DNA from: Salinispira pacifica
GTDB taxonomy: Bacteria; Spirochaetota; Spirochaetia; DSM-27196; Salinispiraceae
Assembly (NCBI RefSeq): GCF_000507245.1
Contig: NC_023035.1
Span: 1,527,501 to 1,591,500, forward strand
Direction: 5' to 3'
Length of the DNA stretch: 64,000 bases
Shown here: piece by piece, positions 43,207-52,835 of the stretch
Position numbering within the stretch: position 1 is the first letter of the stretch
How the letters are laid out: the number at the start of each line of letters is the position of its first letter
Notes under the pieces: model-generated
What the model saw: only the letters and a program-made list of their open reading frames with translations
Databases searched by the model: none
What the model was told of the DNA's origin: nothing
Made by a program: the position numbers and the translations under genes

Positions 43207-43581
43207 TCAGGAATTGGCGCGGATCAGGTCATCCAGGACTTGCAGGATGGTCTTTTTTTTGTTCTCTGGAAGTCTATCAAGTTCCCGCATACGGCGGGTA
43301 ATCCTCAGGCTGAGGTGGGAATGTGTTTGCTCAATCTCGGTAAGCCCCAGCAGTTGATCAGAGGATATGCCCAGGGCAACAGAAAGGCGGATAATCATTT
43401 CATCCGAAAGGCGCACTCTGCCTGACTCATAGGCGGCAACGCTTTCTCTGGTAATTCCCAGCTGCTCAGCCAGGTCATTCTGGGTCAGCCCATTGCCTTT
43501 CCTCGCATTGGCAATTCGCTTGCCAATGTCATCGATTGAAACAGGCAGTGGTTTCGGCTGGAATTTTAGCGGCTGTGGCAT
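43207..43581 (-). CDS. XRE-family transcriptional regulator
   Basis: The 124-aa protein (start MPQPLKFQ; a start nine codons upstream is possible) has a helix-turn-helix, GLTQNDLAEQLGITRESVAA and YESGRVRLSD, and a short C-terminal helix. A perfect inverted repeat, AATACC-N6-GGTATT, lies about 50 bp upstream of its start, so autoregulation is likely. No toxin partner is adjacent in the same operon; the RelE-type pair lies 50 bp downstream. Confidence 0.85.
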   Translation of the reverse strand: MPQPLKFQPKPLPVSIDDIGKRIANARKGNGLTQNDLAEQLGITRESVAAYESGRVRLSDEMIIRLSVALGISSDQLLGLTEIEQTHSHLSLRITRRMRELDRLPENKKKTILQVLDDLIRANS

Positions 43582-43631
43582 AAAAAAAGTATACTCTCTT
43601 ATTGACAAAAGTTACATGAAGTACCAATAAA

Positions 43632-43649
43632 AATACCAAGAAAGGTATT
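43632..43649. promoter_or_regulatory. Probable operator of the XRE regulator
   Basis: AATACC (43632-43637) and GGTATT (43644-43649) form a perfect dyad with a 6-bp centre, flanked by GTAC on both sides (43621 and 43653). It lies between the minus-strand XRE gene and the plus-strand small gene, so it may control both. The rest of 43650-43877 shows only a short hairpin (ACGAGG-AAG-CCTCGT). Confidence 0.6.
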
Positions 43650-43877
43650 GACGTACTTTTTGAAGCGTGCCGATTTCGGCAATAAAAAACCCGCTCTTCC
43701 TGTTCAATCTTGGCGGATCGCAGAAACAGCGGGCACAAACACAACGAGGAAGCCTCGTCATGAGCTATTGTCCATTCTACACCAATTCCCTTCTTCAAGC
43801 TACCAGACGAGTCTCCCCCAAAGACTGGTCGCAAACGTGCCGTTGAGGCTTAGTCTATGCGACCGAAGGAGCACACA

Positions 43878-44045
43878 ATGGAAGGTGTTCAGGTAACCGA
43901 CCTGTACCAGGCAAGCTATCTGCTGCTATCAGGATGCGAGCTGACGGCCATCGAATGCATCCCCACCGGAGGTGCGGTAAGCTGCGCGTTGAGTTTTCAG
44001 GGGGCTGACAGCGCAGCCATGAAGGTGGATCACTGGAGCACGTAG
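43878..44045 (+). CDS. Small DUF5659-like protein
   Basis: The 55-aa product (start MEGVQVTDLYQASYLLLSGC) resembles the N-terminal half of DUF5659 proteins, small alpha/beta proteins of unknown role found in mobile DNA. It is shorter than the usual domain, which continues with a conserved aromatic helix, so it may be truncated. It precedes the broken HEPN gene by about 25 nt. Confidence 0.5.
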   Translation: MEGVQVTDLYQASYLLLSGCELTAIECIPTGGAVSCALSFQGADSAAMKVDHWST

Positions 44046-44070
44046 TTGCTACAGAAGGAGTAGCTGTGTA

Positions 44071-44441
44071 GTGAAGAAGCTCACCGGTAAATGGCTGGAG
44101 TATTCCGCAAATGATTTAGCAGCTGCACGGACCTTGTATCAATCTTCAAAACCTTCATTCGAAATAATTGCGTACCATTGTCAGCAATCTGCTGAAAAGA
44201 ATTTGAAAGCGATTCTGATAGAACACAATTTGACTGTACCGCGCACTCATGGCTTAAAGATTGTCCTTCAGGAAACCTCCAAGATTTCTGATTAATTTTT
44301 GGACATGCTCCCTGATTGCAATCGTTTAACAGCGTTTGGTGTGATAAGCAGATATCCGGGTTCGCCCATGACTATCGCAGAAATGATTCGGTGAACTTTG
44401 TTGATTTGTTGGGATTTCTTCAAGAGCAAAGCCCTGATTAA
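44071..44441 (+). pseudogene. HEPN-domain gene with nonsense codon and frameshift
   Basis: From GTG 44071 the frame encodes WLEYSANDLAAARTLYQSSK and FEIIAYHCQQSAEKNLKAIL, a clear HEPN N-terminal half, then stops at TAA (44293). One base change (TAA to GAA) would continue as FLDMLPDCNRLTAFGVISRY with the conserved RYP. A later frame shift would lead to DYRRNDSVNFVDLLGFLQEQ and a stop at 44441. No nucleotidyltransferase partner is adjacent. Confidence 0.82.
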
Positions 44442-44657
44442 TGTATCAGACTAATCGTAATGTAGAGCACCAAAATTGACTCTTGCAACCTCCGCTTGAT
44501 GCCAGCACAAAGCCGGTGTACACTTCTCCTGTCTTAACAGAATTCACATGAAATATTATCCGTAAATTAACCTGTTCCTATTCAAATTTTGAGAGGATTT
44601 TCACGGGCGGGCCTGTGCTGAGATGCGGGTGCGTCCTGAATAATTAAGGAGGTAGTT
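44442..44657. other. Leader region of the phn operon
   Basis: No gene is seen. The segment holds a short palindrome, CTGTCTTAACAG, near 44528 and an A+T-rich stretch with TATTAT that may be a -10 box, but no convincing -35. A strong ribosome binding site, AAGGAGG, precedes phnD. Confidence 0.4.
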
Positions 44658-45560
44658 ATGAAAAATGCAGGAATGGCAGTATTCGTGCTGTTGACCGCTG
44701 CAGTTTTGATGTTCGCAGGATGTGCCGGCGGAGAAGCCGAGCTTGGAAGCGAAGAGAATCCCATCGTATGGTCCTTCGTACCCTCGGGAGAAATGGAGCA
44801 GGTAGCCGCTGGTGCCGATGAGATTGCATCTCTTCTGAATGAAGAAACCGGACTGTTTTTCGATACCAACGTGGCCACCGAGTATGCCGGGGTAATTGAG
44901 GCACTTGCAGCCGATCCCCCCAGCGCACACATGGCATCCCTTGCCACGTTCTCATATATCAAAGCCGCCGACATGGGCGTGGCGGAGGCCGCTCTGGTTG
45001 CAGTCCGATACGGTTCACCCACCTATGCGGGACAGATTATCGCCCGTGCGGATTCTGATATTAACAGCGTAGCCGACCTGAAAGGCAAAACGTTCGGACG
45101 TCCCGACCCCCTGTCCACCTCCGGCTGGATTGTTCCCATGCTCACCATGAAGGCTGAGGGAATTGATTATCAGACCGATCTGGAAGAAGTGGTGGACACT
45201 GGAAGCCACAACAACGTGGTAACCGCCGTTTACAACGGGGAAGTTGACGCAGGCGCCACCTTCGACGATGCCCGGGGCAACGTGGAAGATGACCTGGAAG
45301 ATGTCCGGGAAGTTGTGAAGGTAATCGCCACCTCCGCACCCATCCCCAACGACGGTGTACAGTTTTCACCCTCCGTTCCCGAAGAGATCCGCGAACAGAT
45401 CGTGGAAGCGCTTCTTGCCATCGCCGCAACAGATGACGGTCAGGAAGCTTTGAGCACAGCATACTCCTGGAATGAGCTGATCCGCAGAGATGACAGCTTC
45501 TACGATCCTTTCCGACAGACCCTTCAGCGGGCGGGAATGGACGTTGACGACATCCAGTAA
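44658..45560 (+). CDS. phnD: Phosphonate/phosphate-type ABC transporter substrate-binding lipoprotein
   Basis: The 300-aa lipoprotein (lipobox ending MFAGC, Cys22) belongs to the PhnD family of periplasmic binding proteins. Motifs are VWSFVPSGEM, the ligand-loop DPPSAHMASLATFSYIKA, YAGQIIARADSDI and FGRPDPLSTSGWIVP. It would capture phosphonate, phosphite or a similar oxyanion and deliver it to PhnE/PhnC encoded downstream. No phosphonate-degrading genes are nearby, so the exact ligand is open. Confidence 0.92.
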   Translation: MKNAGMAVFVLLTAAVLMFAGCAGGEAELGSEENPIVWSFVPSGEMEQVAAGADEIASLLNEETGLFFDTNVATEYAGVIEALAADPPSAHMASLATFSYIKAADMGVAEAALVAVRYGSPTYAGQIIARADSDINSVADLKGKTFGRPDPLSTSGWIVPMLTMKAEGIDYQTDLEEVVDTGSHNNVVTAVYNGEVDAGATFDDARGNVEDDLEDVREVVKVIATSAPIPNDGVQFSPSVPEEIREQIVEALLAIAATDDGQEALSTAYSWNELIRRDDSFYDPFRQTLQRAGMDVDDIQ

Positions 45561-45707
45561 ATACAAACCGGTTCATTTTCAGATGCGGTCCGGGCGCCAT
45601 GCCCGGGCCGTTTCGGTTGCTTTCCAGAACAGGATGATGAGACCCATTGAGTATCGCTGAAATGAATATCAATCTAAAAAAACACGCCGAACAACCGGAG
45701 GCCGATA

Positions 45708-46502
45708 GTGCTTGAAATTCAACATTTATCTAAAACATACGACGACGGAACCCAGGCCCTGAAAGATGTGAGCTTTCATCTTGAGCAGGGTGAATTTCTG
45801 GTAATTATCGGATTGTCCGGTTCGGGCAAGTCCACGCTGCTTCGCTGCATCAATCGTCTGGTGGATCCCACAGAGGGGGCCATTCTTCTGGACGGGGAGG
45901 ATGTGGCAGCAGCAGAAGGCAACAGTCTCCGGAACTTCCGCCGGCGGATGGGGATGATTTTCCAGCATTTTAATCTGGTAAAGCGCTCATCTGTGCTCAC
46001 CAATGTGCTCTCGGGACGTCTGGGCTATGTGAACCCGTGGAAGTCCCTCCTCCACCGTTTTCCGAAATCGGACAGAGACAAGGCGAAAAGCGCACTGGAA
46101 CGGGTGGGGCTGGAAGCACAGACGCATAAACGGGCGGATGAGCTGTCCGGCGGACAGCAGCAGCGGGTGGGAATTGCCCGGGCCCTTATGCAGGAACCGG
46201 ATCTCATCCTCGCCGACGAACCGGTTGCAAGTCTGGATCCGGTTCTCGCCCATTCCATCATGGGGTATCTGGAAAAACTGAACAAAGAGGAGAACATGAC
46301 CGTTCTCTGCTCACTCCACTATCTGGATCTGGTTCAGCGCTACGCAACCCGGGTTATCGGACTGAAGGATGGAAAGGTGGTGTATAACGGCACCGGGGAA
46401 GATATCCGCAAAATCACCGATGAAGAGTTTAAGGAAATCTACGGTGAAGAGGCCGTACGGGTCGGCGCCGCCGGTCTGTCGGCAGAAGGGGGTGAAGCAT
46501 GA
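45708..46502 (+). CDS. phnC: Phosphonate-type ABC transporter ATP-binding protein
   Basis: The 264-aa ATPase has Walker A GLSGSGKSTLLR, the signature LSGGQQQRVGIARALM, Walker B DLILADEPVASLD and the switch His in CSLHY. HLEQGEFLVIIG is typical of PhnC. It starts at GTG 45708 behind CGGAGG, 147 nt after phnD, and overlaps phnE by 4 nt. Confidence 0.95.
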   Translation: MLEIQHLSKTYDDGTQALKDVSFHLEQGEFLVIIGLSGSGKSTLLRCINRLVDPTEGAILLDGEDVAAAEGNSLRNFRRRMGMIFQHFNLVKRSSVLTNVLSGRLGYVNPWKSLLHRFPKSDRDKAKSALERVGLEAQTHKRADELSGGQQQRVGIARALMQEPDLILADEPVASLDPVLAHSIMGYLEKLNKEENMTVLCSLHYLDLVQRYATRVIGLKDGKVVYNGTGEDIRKITDEEFKEIYGEEAVRVGAAGLSAEGGEA

Positions 46503-48022
46503 GATCCGGCAAACTGGATACCACGGTTATCGCAAGTCCCCTTCCTCCGCTGTTCACCGCATTGAGCTCCTTCATCCTTCCGGGTCTGGGACAGCTGATC
46601 AGTCGGCAGGTTCACCGGGGGCTTCTCATGTTCGCCTCCCTGGCAAGCATGTTCGGCATTTTTCTCACCCGCCTCGCCTCAATAGCTTCGGATTACAACG
46701 TGGAAGGGGCGGGGAGGATTCTGGGCAAATCATTTCAGCACTACCCGGGCTTCAGTGTGCTGATTATCTTTTCCCTTTCATTGCTGTATCTCTGGATTAT
46801 TGTTGATGCCTACCGCCTGGCCAGGTACCGGAAGAAACAGAAAAACACCGGCTTCTGGCTGGTTCTCCTGGGCTTTTTCACCCTGGGGCATCAGCTTTCG
46901 GAGATTGATATGGTGCGTCTGGTGACCAACTTTCCCGAGGCGTCCCAGAAGATGTCCAAGATTCTCTGGCCCTGGGAAGCGGCGGTGGAATACGATGAGG
47001 AGTTGATCCGGGCCTCCGCCCGCATTCTGGTGAGTGAAGAAGGGGAGCTGCCGGCAAACCCCTCTGCTGCGCCGGGAGAGCCGGATATCAGCATAGAACC
47101 CCGAAGAGGAAGTCTGGGTACGGTGGATGAAAATTACAACCAGGTTCCCGGTTCCCAAGTCACCATACAGGGCTCGGGTTTCACTCCGAACACCTTCACC
47201 GAGATCTGGTGGATTGATGATACCGGCGAAGAGTTCCGCCCCCGGTCTGAAGGAAGATATGTGGGGGCGGTAACCGATGAAAACGGCAATTTCGAGCTCA
47301 CCATGAACCTGCCCTTTGCCAACACCGTTATCGGTGCCGACGGCGCCGAGTATCACCGCATCGATGCTCGGCAGGTGTTTCAGGTTGGAGCGCCGAAGTT
47401 CTCCCGGGATCTGGGGATGATACTCAGCAGAATGCTTGAGACCATCTTCATGGGGATGATGGCCACGGTTTTCGGCATTATCTTTTCCATTCCCATCAGC
47501 TTTCTGGCCGCACGGAATATTATGCAGGGCTCAAAGTTCACCATGACTATCTATTATCTGACCAGAATTCTTTTGAACATAGTCCGTTCCATAGAACCCC
47601 TGATATGGGCAATTATCGCCGTTGTATGGGTGGGATTGGGACCCTTTGCAGGCATTATCGCCCTCACCATTCACTCCATCGCAGCCCTTGGAAAACTCTA
47701 TTCCGAGGCCATTGAGGGAATTGATCACGGTCCCATAGAGGCTATCCAGGCCACCGGGGCAACCCGGCTGCAGACCATCGTGTTTGCGGTAATTCCCCAG
47801 ATGATCAGTCCCTTCGTATCGTTCTCCATCTACCGATGGGACATCAACGTCCGCATGTCCACCATCATCGGTCTGGTGGGAGGCGGAGGTATCGGCTTCC
47901 TGCTGGTGCAGTACACCCGGCTTCTGGAGTACGAACTTGCGGGAATAGCGGTGTGGTTTATTGCCATTACCGTGGCAATTCTGGACTACGTATCCGCAGA
48001 GATCCGTGCCCGCTTCGTGTAG
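46499..48022 (+). CDS. phnE: PhnE-type permease with extra N-terminal membrane and beta-sandwich domains
   Basis: The C-terminal 210 residues are a normal PhnE permease with IFSIPISFLAARNIM, SIEPLIWAIIAVVWVGLGPF and the EAA loop EAIEGIDHGPIEAIQATGAT. Before it lie two unusual parts. Residues about 15-120 contain a TM2-like module (ILPGLGQLISRQVHRGLLMF) and further membrane helices. Residues about 190-300 form an IPT/Ig-like beta domain, SQVTIQGSGFTPNTFTEIWW. The beta domain would face the periplasm and could contact PhnD. At 507 aa it is nearly twice the usual PhnE length. Confidence 0.92.
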   Translation: MRSGKLDTTVIASPLPPLFTALSSFILPGLGQLISRQVHRGLLMFASLASMFGIFLTRLASIASDYNVEGAGRILGKSFQHYPGFSVLIIFSLSLLYLWIIVDAYRLARYRKKQKNTGFWLVLLGFFTLGHQLSEIDMVRLVTNFPEASQKMSKILWPWEAAVEYDEELIRASARILVSEEGELPANPSAAPGEPDISIEPRRGSLGTVDENYNQVPGSQVTIQGSGFTPNTFTEIWWIDDTGEEFRPRSEGRYVGAVTDENGNFELTMNLPFANTVIGADGAEYHRIDARQVFQVGAPKFSRDLGMILSRMLETIFMGMMATVFGIIFSIPISFLAARNIMQGSKFTMTIYYLTRILLNIVRSIEPLIWAIIAVVWVGLGPFAGIIALTIHSIAALGKLYSEAIEGIDHGPIEAIQATGATRLQTIVFAVIPQMISPFVSFSIYRWDINVRMSTIIGLVGGGGIGFLLVQYTRLLEYELAGIAVWFIAITVAILDYVSAEIRARFV

Positions 48023-48208
48023 CCTGGTTCACCTGTTAAGCCCGCCCGCACACAGATTCAGTGCACCCCGGGCCCGGGAGGCACCTGCAGCTCGGTGCGC
48101 TGAACATCCTTTTTGATTTTCCGCCGGGAAGGCAGTATTCTTATATGTGTCGCAGCAACCCCCGGCGCTGGCCGTTCCGGGAGCAGGCGCGGAAAAAGTA
48201 GGTGAACA

Positions 48209-49354
48209 GTGGAAACAGGAAAGGTGTACCTCCGGGAAGAAGGGCGCTCAGTTACGGTGGTGCACCCGGATGCCGGCCTTGAGGTGCCAGAACACATCCA
48301 AAACAAATGGCAGAACCTGGTGGACCTGATCAGCTCCATTTTCCAGGTACCCTCTTCGCTGGTAATGCGGGTTGATACCCGGAGCATAGAAGTGTTTCTG
48401 AAAAGCAGCAATGCCGATAATCCCTACCGGGCCGGGGATAAAGAGGTGCTGGGCCACGGTCTTTATTGCGAAACGGCCATCGGGAGAGATGAAATGCTGG
48501 AGATCCCCGATGCGTTGAAAAATATCCCCTGGAAAGATAACCCCGACATGAAGCTGGGGATGATGAGCTATCTGGGGTACCCTTTAAAATGGCCTGACGG
48601 GTCGGTGTTCGGTACCATATGCGCCCTGGATTCCAAACCCCGAAATTTCGAGGGCGACATGAAACAGCTCATGGCCGTATTTTCCTCCATCATTGAATCG
48701 GATCTGAAAAGCATATATGACTACAGTCAGCTCAACGATGAAAACCGGCGGCTGGATACCATGATCCGGGAAATACATCATCGAATAAAGAACAACCTGA
48801 ACACCGTGATCTCTTACATGCAGCTGAAAAAAAACGCTTCAGAAGAGACGGTTCAGCAGCTTGTGGGGGACATAGAGGTTCGCATGCGTGCCTTTGCAGG
48901 ACTTCATGAAAAAATCTATCGTTCCATTTCCCTGAACCCCGACTTCTCCGATTATATTCAAAACCTGGCCCGGGAAGCCTTAACGGCCATGGGCAGGGAT
49001 GACATCGACCTTTCTCTCAAGGTGGATAACATCACCGGCTCTCAGTTCAGTCTGGATGCGGGCATGGTGGTGGCCGAACTGATTACCAACTCGGTGAAAT
49101 ACGCTCTTCCTGCCGGTGACAGTACCGGCAATCCGCCCGTTTCTGAAGATCTGCGCATATCGCTTGAAATACTGGCGGACCGGGGCCGGGTCCATATGAG
49201 GTACAGCGATTACGGTCCGGGGATATCCGATACACACTCCCAGGGCTTCGGAATGGTGATGTTTGAAGGCTTCGCCCAGCGCTACGATGGTGAGTTTGCC
49301 CTCTCGGGGGATGCCCAAATTATCTGGGAATTCCGGAACCTTCTGCCGGGGTGA
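48209..49354 (+). CDS. GAF-containing HisKA_2 sensor histidine kinase
   Basis: The 381-aa soluble kinase starts with a GAF domain (about residues 20-160, with LYCETAI and YLGYPLKWPDGSVFGTICAL). A HisKA_2 dimerisation helix follows (IREIHHRIKNNLNTVISYMQ, phosphorylated His near 194), then a Bergerat-fold ATPase (ELITNSVKYAL, YGPGI). Kinases of this class resemble light- or redox-sensing and ethanolamine sensors. No receiver gene is adjacent. The GTG start at 48209 follows AGTAGG. Confidence 0.88.
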   Translation: METGKVYLREEGRSVTVVHPDAGLEVPEHIQNKWQNLVDLISSIFQVPSSLVMRVDTRSIEVFLKSSNADNPYRAGDKEVLGHGLYCETAIGRDEMLEIPDALKNIPWKDNPDMKLGMMSYLGYPLKWPDGSVFGTICALDSKPRNFEGDMKQLMAVFSSIIESDLKSIYDYSQLNDENRRLDTMIREIHHRIKNNLNTVISYMQLKKNASEETVQQLVGDIEVRMRAFAGLHEKIYRSISLNPDFSDYIQNLAREALTAMGRDDIDLSLKVDNITGSQFSLDAGMVVAELITNSVKYALPAGDSTGNPPVSEDLRISLEILADRGRVHMRYSDYGPGISDTHSQGFGMVMFEGFAQRYDGEFALSGDAQIIWEFRNLLPG

Positions 49355-49370
49355 GCAGTTCTCTCTCATA

Positions 49371-52289
49371 TCACTCCCGGGAACCCAGCTGTTGAAGCAG
49401 ATTCTGCAGCTGTTGGAGGGCCCGGGCGGCATCTTCATACCTGCCTTCCCCTGTGGCTGTTGTGTAGCTGTCGAAGGCCTGTTGGGCTTCACGGATCAGT
49501 TCAGAGCTTGGCCGTCCCGATGCGTCTTCTGCAGTTTGGGCGCCTGTTTGGGAGGCATCCTGTGAGGAAGATTGTGAAGCTTCCGCAGCGGCGGGCTGCC
49601 CGTTGTCGAAAAGTCCCTGAAGCGCTTCTTCCAGGGTTTCCGCATAGGAGAGGGTGTCTTTGTGCATGAGCACCACCATCCGCAGTTCCGGGTACGCTGC
49701 GGTTTCCGACTGTAGATAGATGGGTTCGACGTAAAGCAGGGTGCCGTCCAGGGGAAGTACCAGCACATTGCCCCGGATTACGTTGGAGCCACGCTGATCC
49801 CACAGCGAAAGCTGCCCGGACAGGAAACTGTCCTGGTCGATCTTCGTCTCAACCTGCTGAGGTCCCAGCACTCGCTGTTCCTTGGGGAATTTATAGGCAA
49901 TGAAGTCTCCGTAGTTTTCCGGATCGCTTACCCCGGCAATCCATCCGATGAGAACCTGTTTGTTTTTTGGAGTGTAGGGGAGCATGTTGATAAACTCCGG
50001 CCTGTCCGACCCGGGACGCTCCCACATAAAATAGTAGGGTTCAACGGGCATTACATCGCTGTAGTATTTTTCCGTGGCCCGCACCCACAGGTCTTCCTGG
50101 TTGTAGAATACTTCAGGATCGGTCATGTGGTATTTGGCGTACACTTCCCCCTGCATCAGGAGAAAATCCGAGGGATAGCGGATATGTTTTTCCAGAGTTT
50201 CGGGCATCTCATCCCGGCTTTGAAACAGTTCGGGATAAATGCGCTGCCACACTTTGACCACCGGGTCAGATTCATCGAATATGTACATATTCACTTCCCC
50301 GCTGTAGGGGTCGATCACCGCCTTCACCGAGTTGCGCACATAGTTCACGCCCCGGCTTCCCCGGCCGGCAAGGGTGTCCGCCCCTGATTCTGCGAAGCTG
50401 GATTCAAATACTCTGGAGTTGAAATGTTCGCTGTAGGGGTAGGATGCCGAGGTGGTGTATGCATCCAGCATCCATTTCAGCTTACCGTCGGCCAGCACGA
50501 TATAAGGATCCCTGTCGAACTCCAGAAAGGGTGCAACTTCCTGTACCCGGTTTCGGATGTTCCGGTGAAACATTATCCTGCTCTCCGCATCCGGATAACT
50601 GGAAAACAGCAGTTTGGTGCCCCCGAATTTGTAGCCGTACATGAATTTCCTGAACAGACCGGAGATTTCCACTCCGCCCTGTCCTTCATAGCTCACATAG
50701 CGGTTTGAATCCCCTTCGGGATAATCGAATTCCTCCTCGCTGCTGTTTACGATCACGTAGGAATCGCTTTTTTCTCCGTAGTAAATCTCCGGTCTGTCCA
50801 CCCTCAGCTCTTCACTTTCGCTCACCGGCGGAATGTCCCGGATGAGCAGGTGGGGCAGTCCGGATGAAGTGAACTCGTTTACCGTGTTCATGGCAATGCC
50901 GTAGCCGTGGGTGTACTTGAACCTGCGGTTCACGAAGTTGCGGCTTTGCTCGGGAAGGTTCTCTGTGACCATCTCCCTGGCGGCCACCATGACGGTGCGG
51001 TTCTCTCCGTCGATGGTGTAGCGGTCCACGTCAATATCACCAAACTCGTAATACAGACGGATTTCCTGAAACTGTTCATACACAGAGCTCAATGCCCGCC
51101 AGTCCCATAAACGGGTGTTGTCGATAATTCCACGGTTGGTCTCCACCGCTTGGGGGGTGAAATCCCCGTCAACGGAGAACTCACGCTCCTGAACCGTGTC
51201 CAGGCTGAACGCCTTGCGGGTGAACGCAATATTGTGCTCTATGTAGGGTTGTTCATAGGTGATTTCGTTGGGTGCAACCAGCAGAGACTGCACCAGCCAT
51301 GGGATCAGTCCCAGGATTATTCCCCACAGGGCAAATAAGGCGGTGAATACCGAGGCCGGAGCCCAGAATGCCCCAGGAAGTTTCCTGGAGCTGAACCGGG
51401 AAAGGATGGCCGCACCCTTTCTGCTCAGCTGCCTTCGCAGGCCTGGAATGGAAAGAAGTCCCGCTGCCACTACACCCAGTCCTGCGGCGGCCAGAAGCAT
51501 GGGCATTCGGATATTCACGCTTGTCCAGCCCGGTCCGCTTACCACACCCTGGGTGTCGAACAGAAGCTCAAAGCGCGTAAGAATGAGGTTGTAGGAGAGC
51601 ACCAGCAGCAGAAAGACCGATGCTGCAATAATTGCCGTGTACGAACCATCCCGGCTTTCTATTTTATCCGGATCATTCTCTTTATCCGGGCTCTCAGTCC
51701 GGTCCCGGTTCGGCGTATTGGAGGCGAAAAGACTATTTCTGAGAAGAGAGAGACCCCGGGGGTTGGCAGACATGCTGCCCAGCAGAACAAAGAACACCGC
51801 CAGGGTTATGAGCAGGGCGTAGACGCCCCGCAGGAAGGGAAGGGTGAACAGGTAAAATCCCGCATCAATTCCCAGAATGGGATCGCTAATTCCTCCCGAG
51901 CCTCCCCGCAGGAACCTGAGGGCATTTTCCCACTGCCCGGCCCCGATGAACCCGGAAATAAGGGCAGCCGAACCGGCAAACAGAAGACGGTAGGATTTCC
52001 GCATGCCGTTCACGGAATGTGCAAAAAGCAGGCTTGCAAGCCCGCCCATGAGAAAGAACGCTGCTCCGGTGACTACCCGTGCGGCGAATTCTGTCCAGAA
52101 CCGGTCTGTGTATCCCAGGGAATCAAACCACAGTTTTTCTCCCCAGAAATCCATAAACCAGGTGAATACCAACAGAGCCAGTAAAATTCCCACCCCGATT
52201 ACCGCCGGCCCGGCTTTTTTCTTTCTCACTGCCTGTAAAATAAAAAACCCTCCGGCGGCGGCCGTGAGGGCGAATAGCAATACATACAT
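49371..52289 (-). CDS. UPF0182 family membrane protein
   Basis: The 972-aa protein has about seven transmembrane segments in the first 330 residues and a long extracytoplasmic part with conserved stretches NYVRNSVKAVIDPYSGEVNM, YHMTDPEVFYNQEDLW, MLPYTPKNKQVLIGWIAG and RGNVLVLPLDGTLLYVEPIY. This is the large UPF0182 (DUF443-type COG1615) family of unknown function, common in Actinobacteria, cyanobacteria and some spirochaetes. The tail is Gln/Ala/Ser-rich with a final coiled helix. Confidence 0.93.
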   Translation of the reverse strand: MYVLLFALTAAAGGFFILQAVRKKKAGPAVIGVGILLALLVFTWFMDFWGEKLWFDSLGYTDRFWTEFAARVVTGAAFFLMGGLASLLFAHSVNGMRKSYRLLFAGSAALISGFIGAGQWENALRFLRGGSGGISDPILGIDAGFYLFTLPFLRGVYALLITLAVFFVLLGSMSANPRGLSLLRNSLFASNTPNRDRTESPDKENDPDKIESRDGSYTAIIAASVFLLLVLSYNLILTRFELLFDTQGVVSGPGWTSVNIRMPMLLAAAGLGVVAAGLLSIPGLRRQLSRKGAAILSRFSSRKLPGAFWAPASVFTALFALWGIILGLIPWLVQSLLVAPNEITYEQPYIEHNIAFTRKAFSLDTVQEREFSVDGDFTPQAVETNRGIIDNTRLWDWRALSSVYEQFQEIRLYYEFGDIDVDRYTIDGENRTVMVAAREMVTENLPEQSRNFVNRRFKYTHGYGIAMNTVNEFTSSGLPHLLIRDIPPVSESEELRVDRPEIYYGEKSDSYVIVNSSEEEFDYPEGDSNRYVSYEGQGGVEISGLFRKFMYGYKFGGTKLLFSSYPDAESRIMFHRNIRNRVQEVAPFLEFDRDPYIVLADGKLKWMLDAYTTSASYPYSEHFNSRVFESSFAESGADTLAGRGSRGVNYVRNSVKAVIDPYSGEVNMYIFDESDPVVKVWQRIYPELFQSRDEMPETLEKHIRYPSDFLLMQGEVYAKYHMTDPEVFYNQEDLWVRATEKYYSDVMPVEPYYFMWERPGSDRPEFINMLPYTPKNKQVLIGWIAGVSDPENYGDFIAYKFPKEQRVLGPQQVETKIDQDSFLSGQLSLWDQRGSNVIRGNVLVLPLDGTLLYVEPIYLQSETAAYPELRMVVLMHKDTLSYAETLEEALQGLFDNGQPAAAEASQSSSQDASQTGAQTAEDASGRPSSELIREAQQAFDSYTTATGEGRYEDAARALQQLQNLLQQLGSRE

Positions 52290-52333
52290 ATATTATCTCC
52301 CGTGTGTCCTGCTTTGCGCCTTTCAGCTCCGGT

Positions 52334-52666
52334 TTACGCCTCTTCCCCTTCCATGGGAAATCCTGCTTCCTTCCAGGCCTTTTTACCGCCGACAAAGTCA
52401 AATACATTGGTGAACCCGATATCATCCAGTTTTTTTGCCGCCGTGGGGCTGGCGCTGCATTCGGTGTCCGCACAGTAGACGATTATCTCGTCTTCCTTCT
52501 GAAACCGCTTCTTGGCTTCTCCGGCAATCTGGCCGAACTGGATATGTTCGGCTCCGGGAATGTGCAGACGCTTAAACTCCTTCTCGGCCAATACTTCAAC
52601 CAGATGGAGTTTTTCATTGGAATCAAGTTTCTGTTTCAGTGTTTCAGCATCAATTGTACTATACAT
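52334..52666 (-). CDS. Rhodanese-like sulfurtransferase
   Basis: The single rhodanese domain spans 110 aa, with HLVEVLAEKEFKRLHIPGAE and the active loop VYCADTECSASPTAAKKL (Cys nucleophile). It ends in the family-typical VFDFVGGKKAWKEAGFPMEG. The ATG at 52666 directly follows GGAGGATCC, which rules out the longer upstream frame. It could move sulfane sulfur or act as a thiol-binding protein. It lies 44 nt before the UPF0182 gene on the same strand. Confidence 0.92.
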   Translation of the reverse strand: MYSTIDAETLKQKLDSNEKLHLVEVLAEKEFKRLHIPGAEHIQFGQIAGEAKKRFQKEDEIIVYCADTECSASPTAAKKLDDIGFTNVFDFVGGKKAWKEAGFPMEGEEA

Positions 52667-52835
52667 GGATCCTCCTTTCGGACTCTCTCCTGCTAACGTA
52701 ATACCAGAAGCACGGGGATTCAAATTTTCACCGGCATGGCAATACAGGGTAAACGGGTCGAACGGGTGGAGTTGAGCCTGAACAGACGTCAGAACGGCTG
52801 TATTTCGGAACAAAACTGTTGTAAACTACCAGTAT

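Noticed and set aside
44442-44657. Riboswitch or Pho box upstream of phnD
   Set aside because: No conserved aptamer-like pairing or repeated Pho-box spacing could be seen by eye.
36107-44657. Prophage
   Set aside because: No phage structural, lysis, integrase or terminase genes are present; the content is RHS, IS and toxin-antitoxin type.
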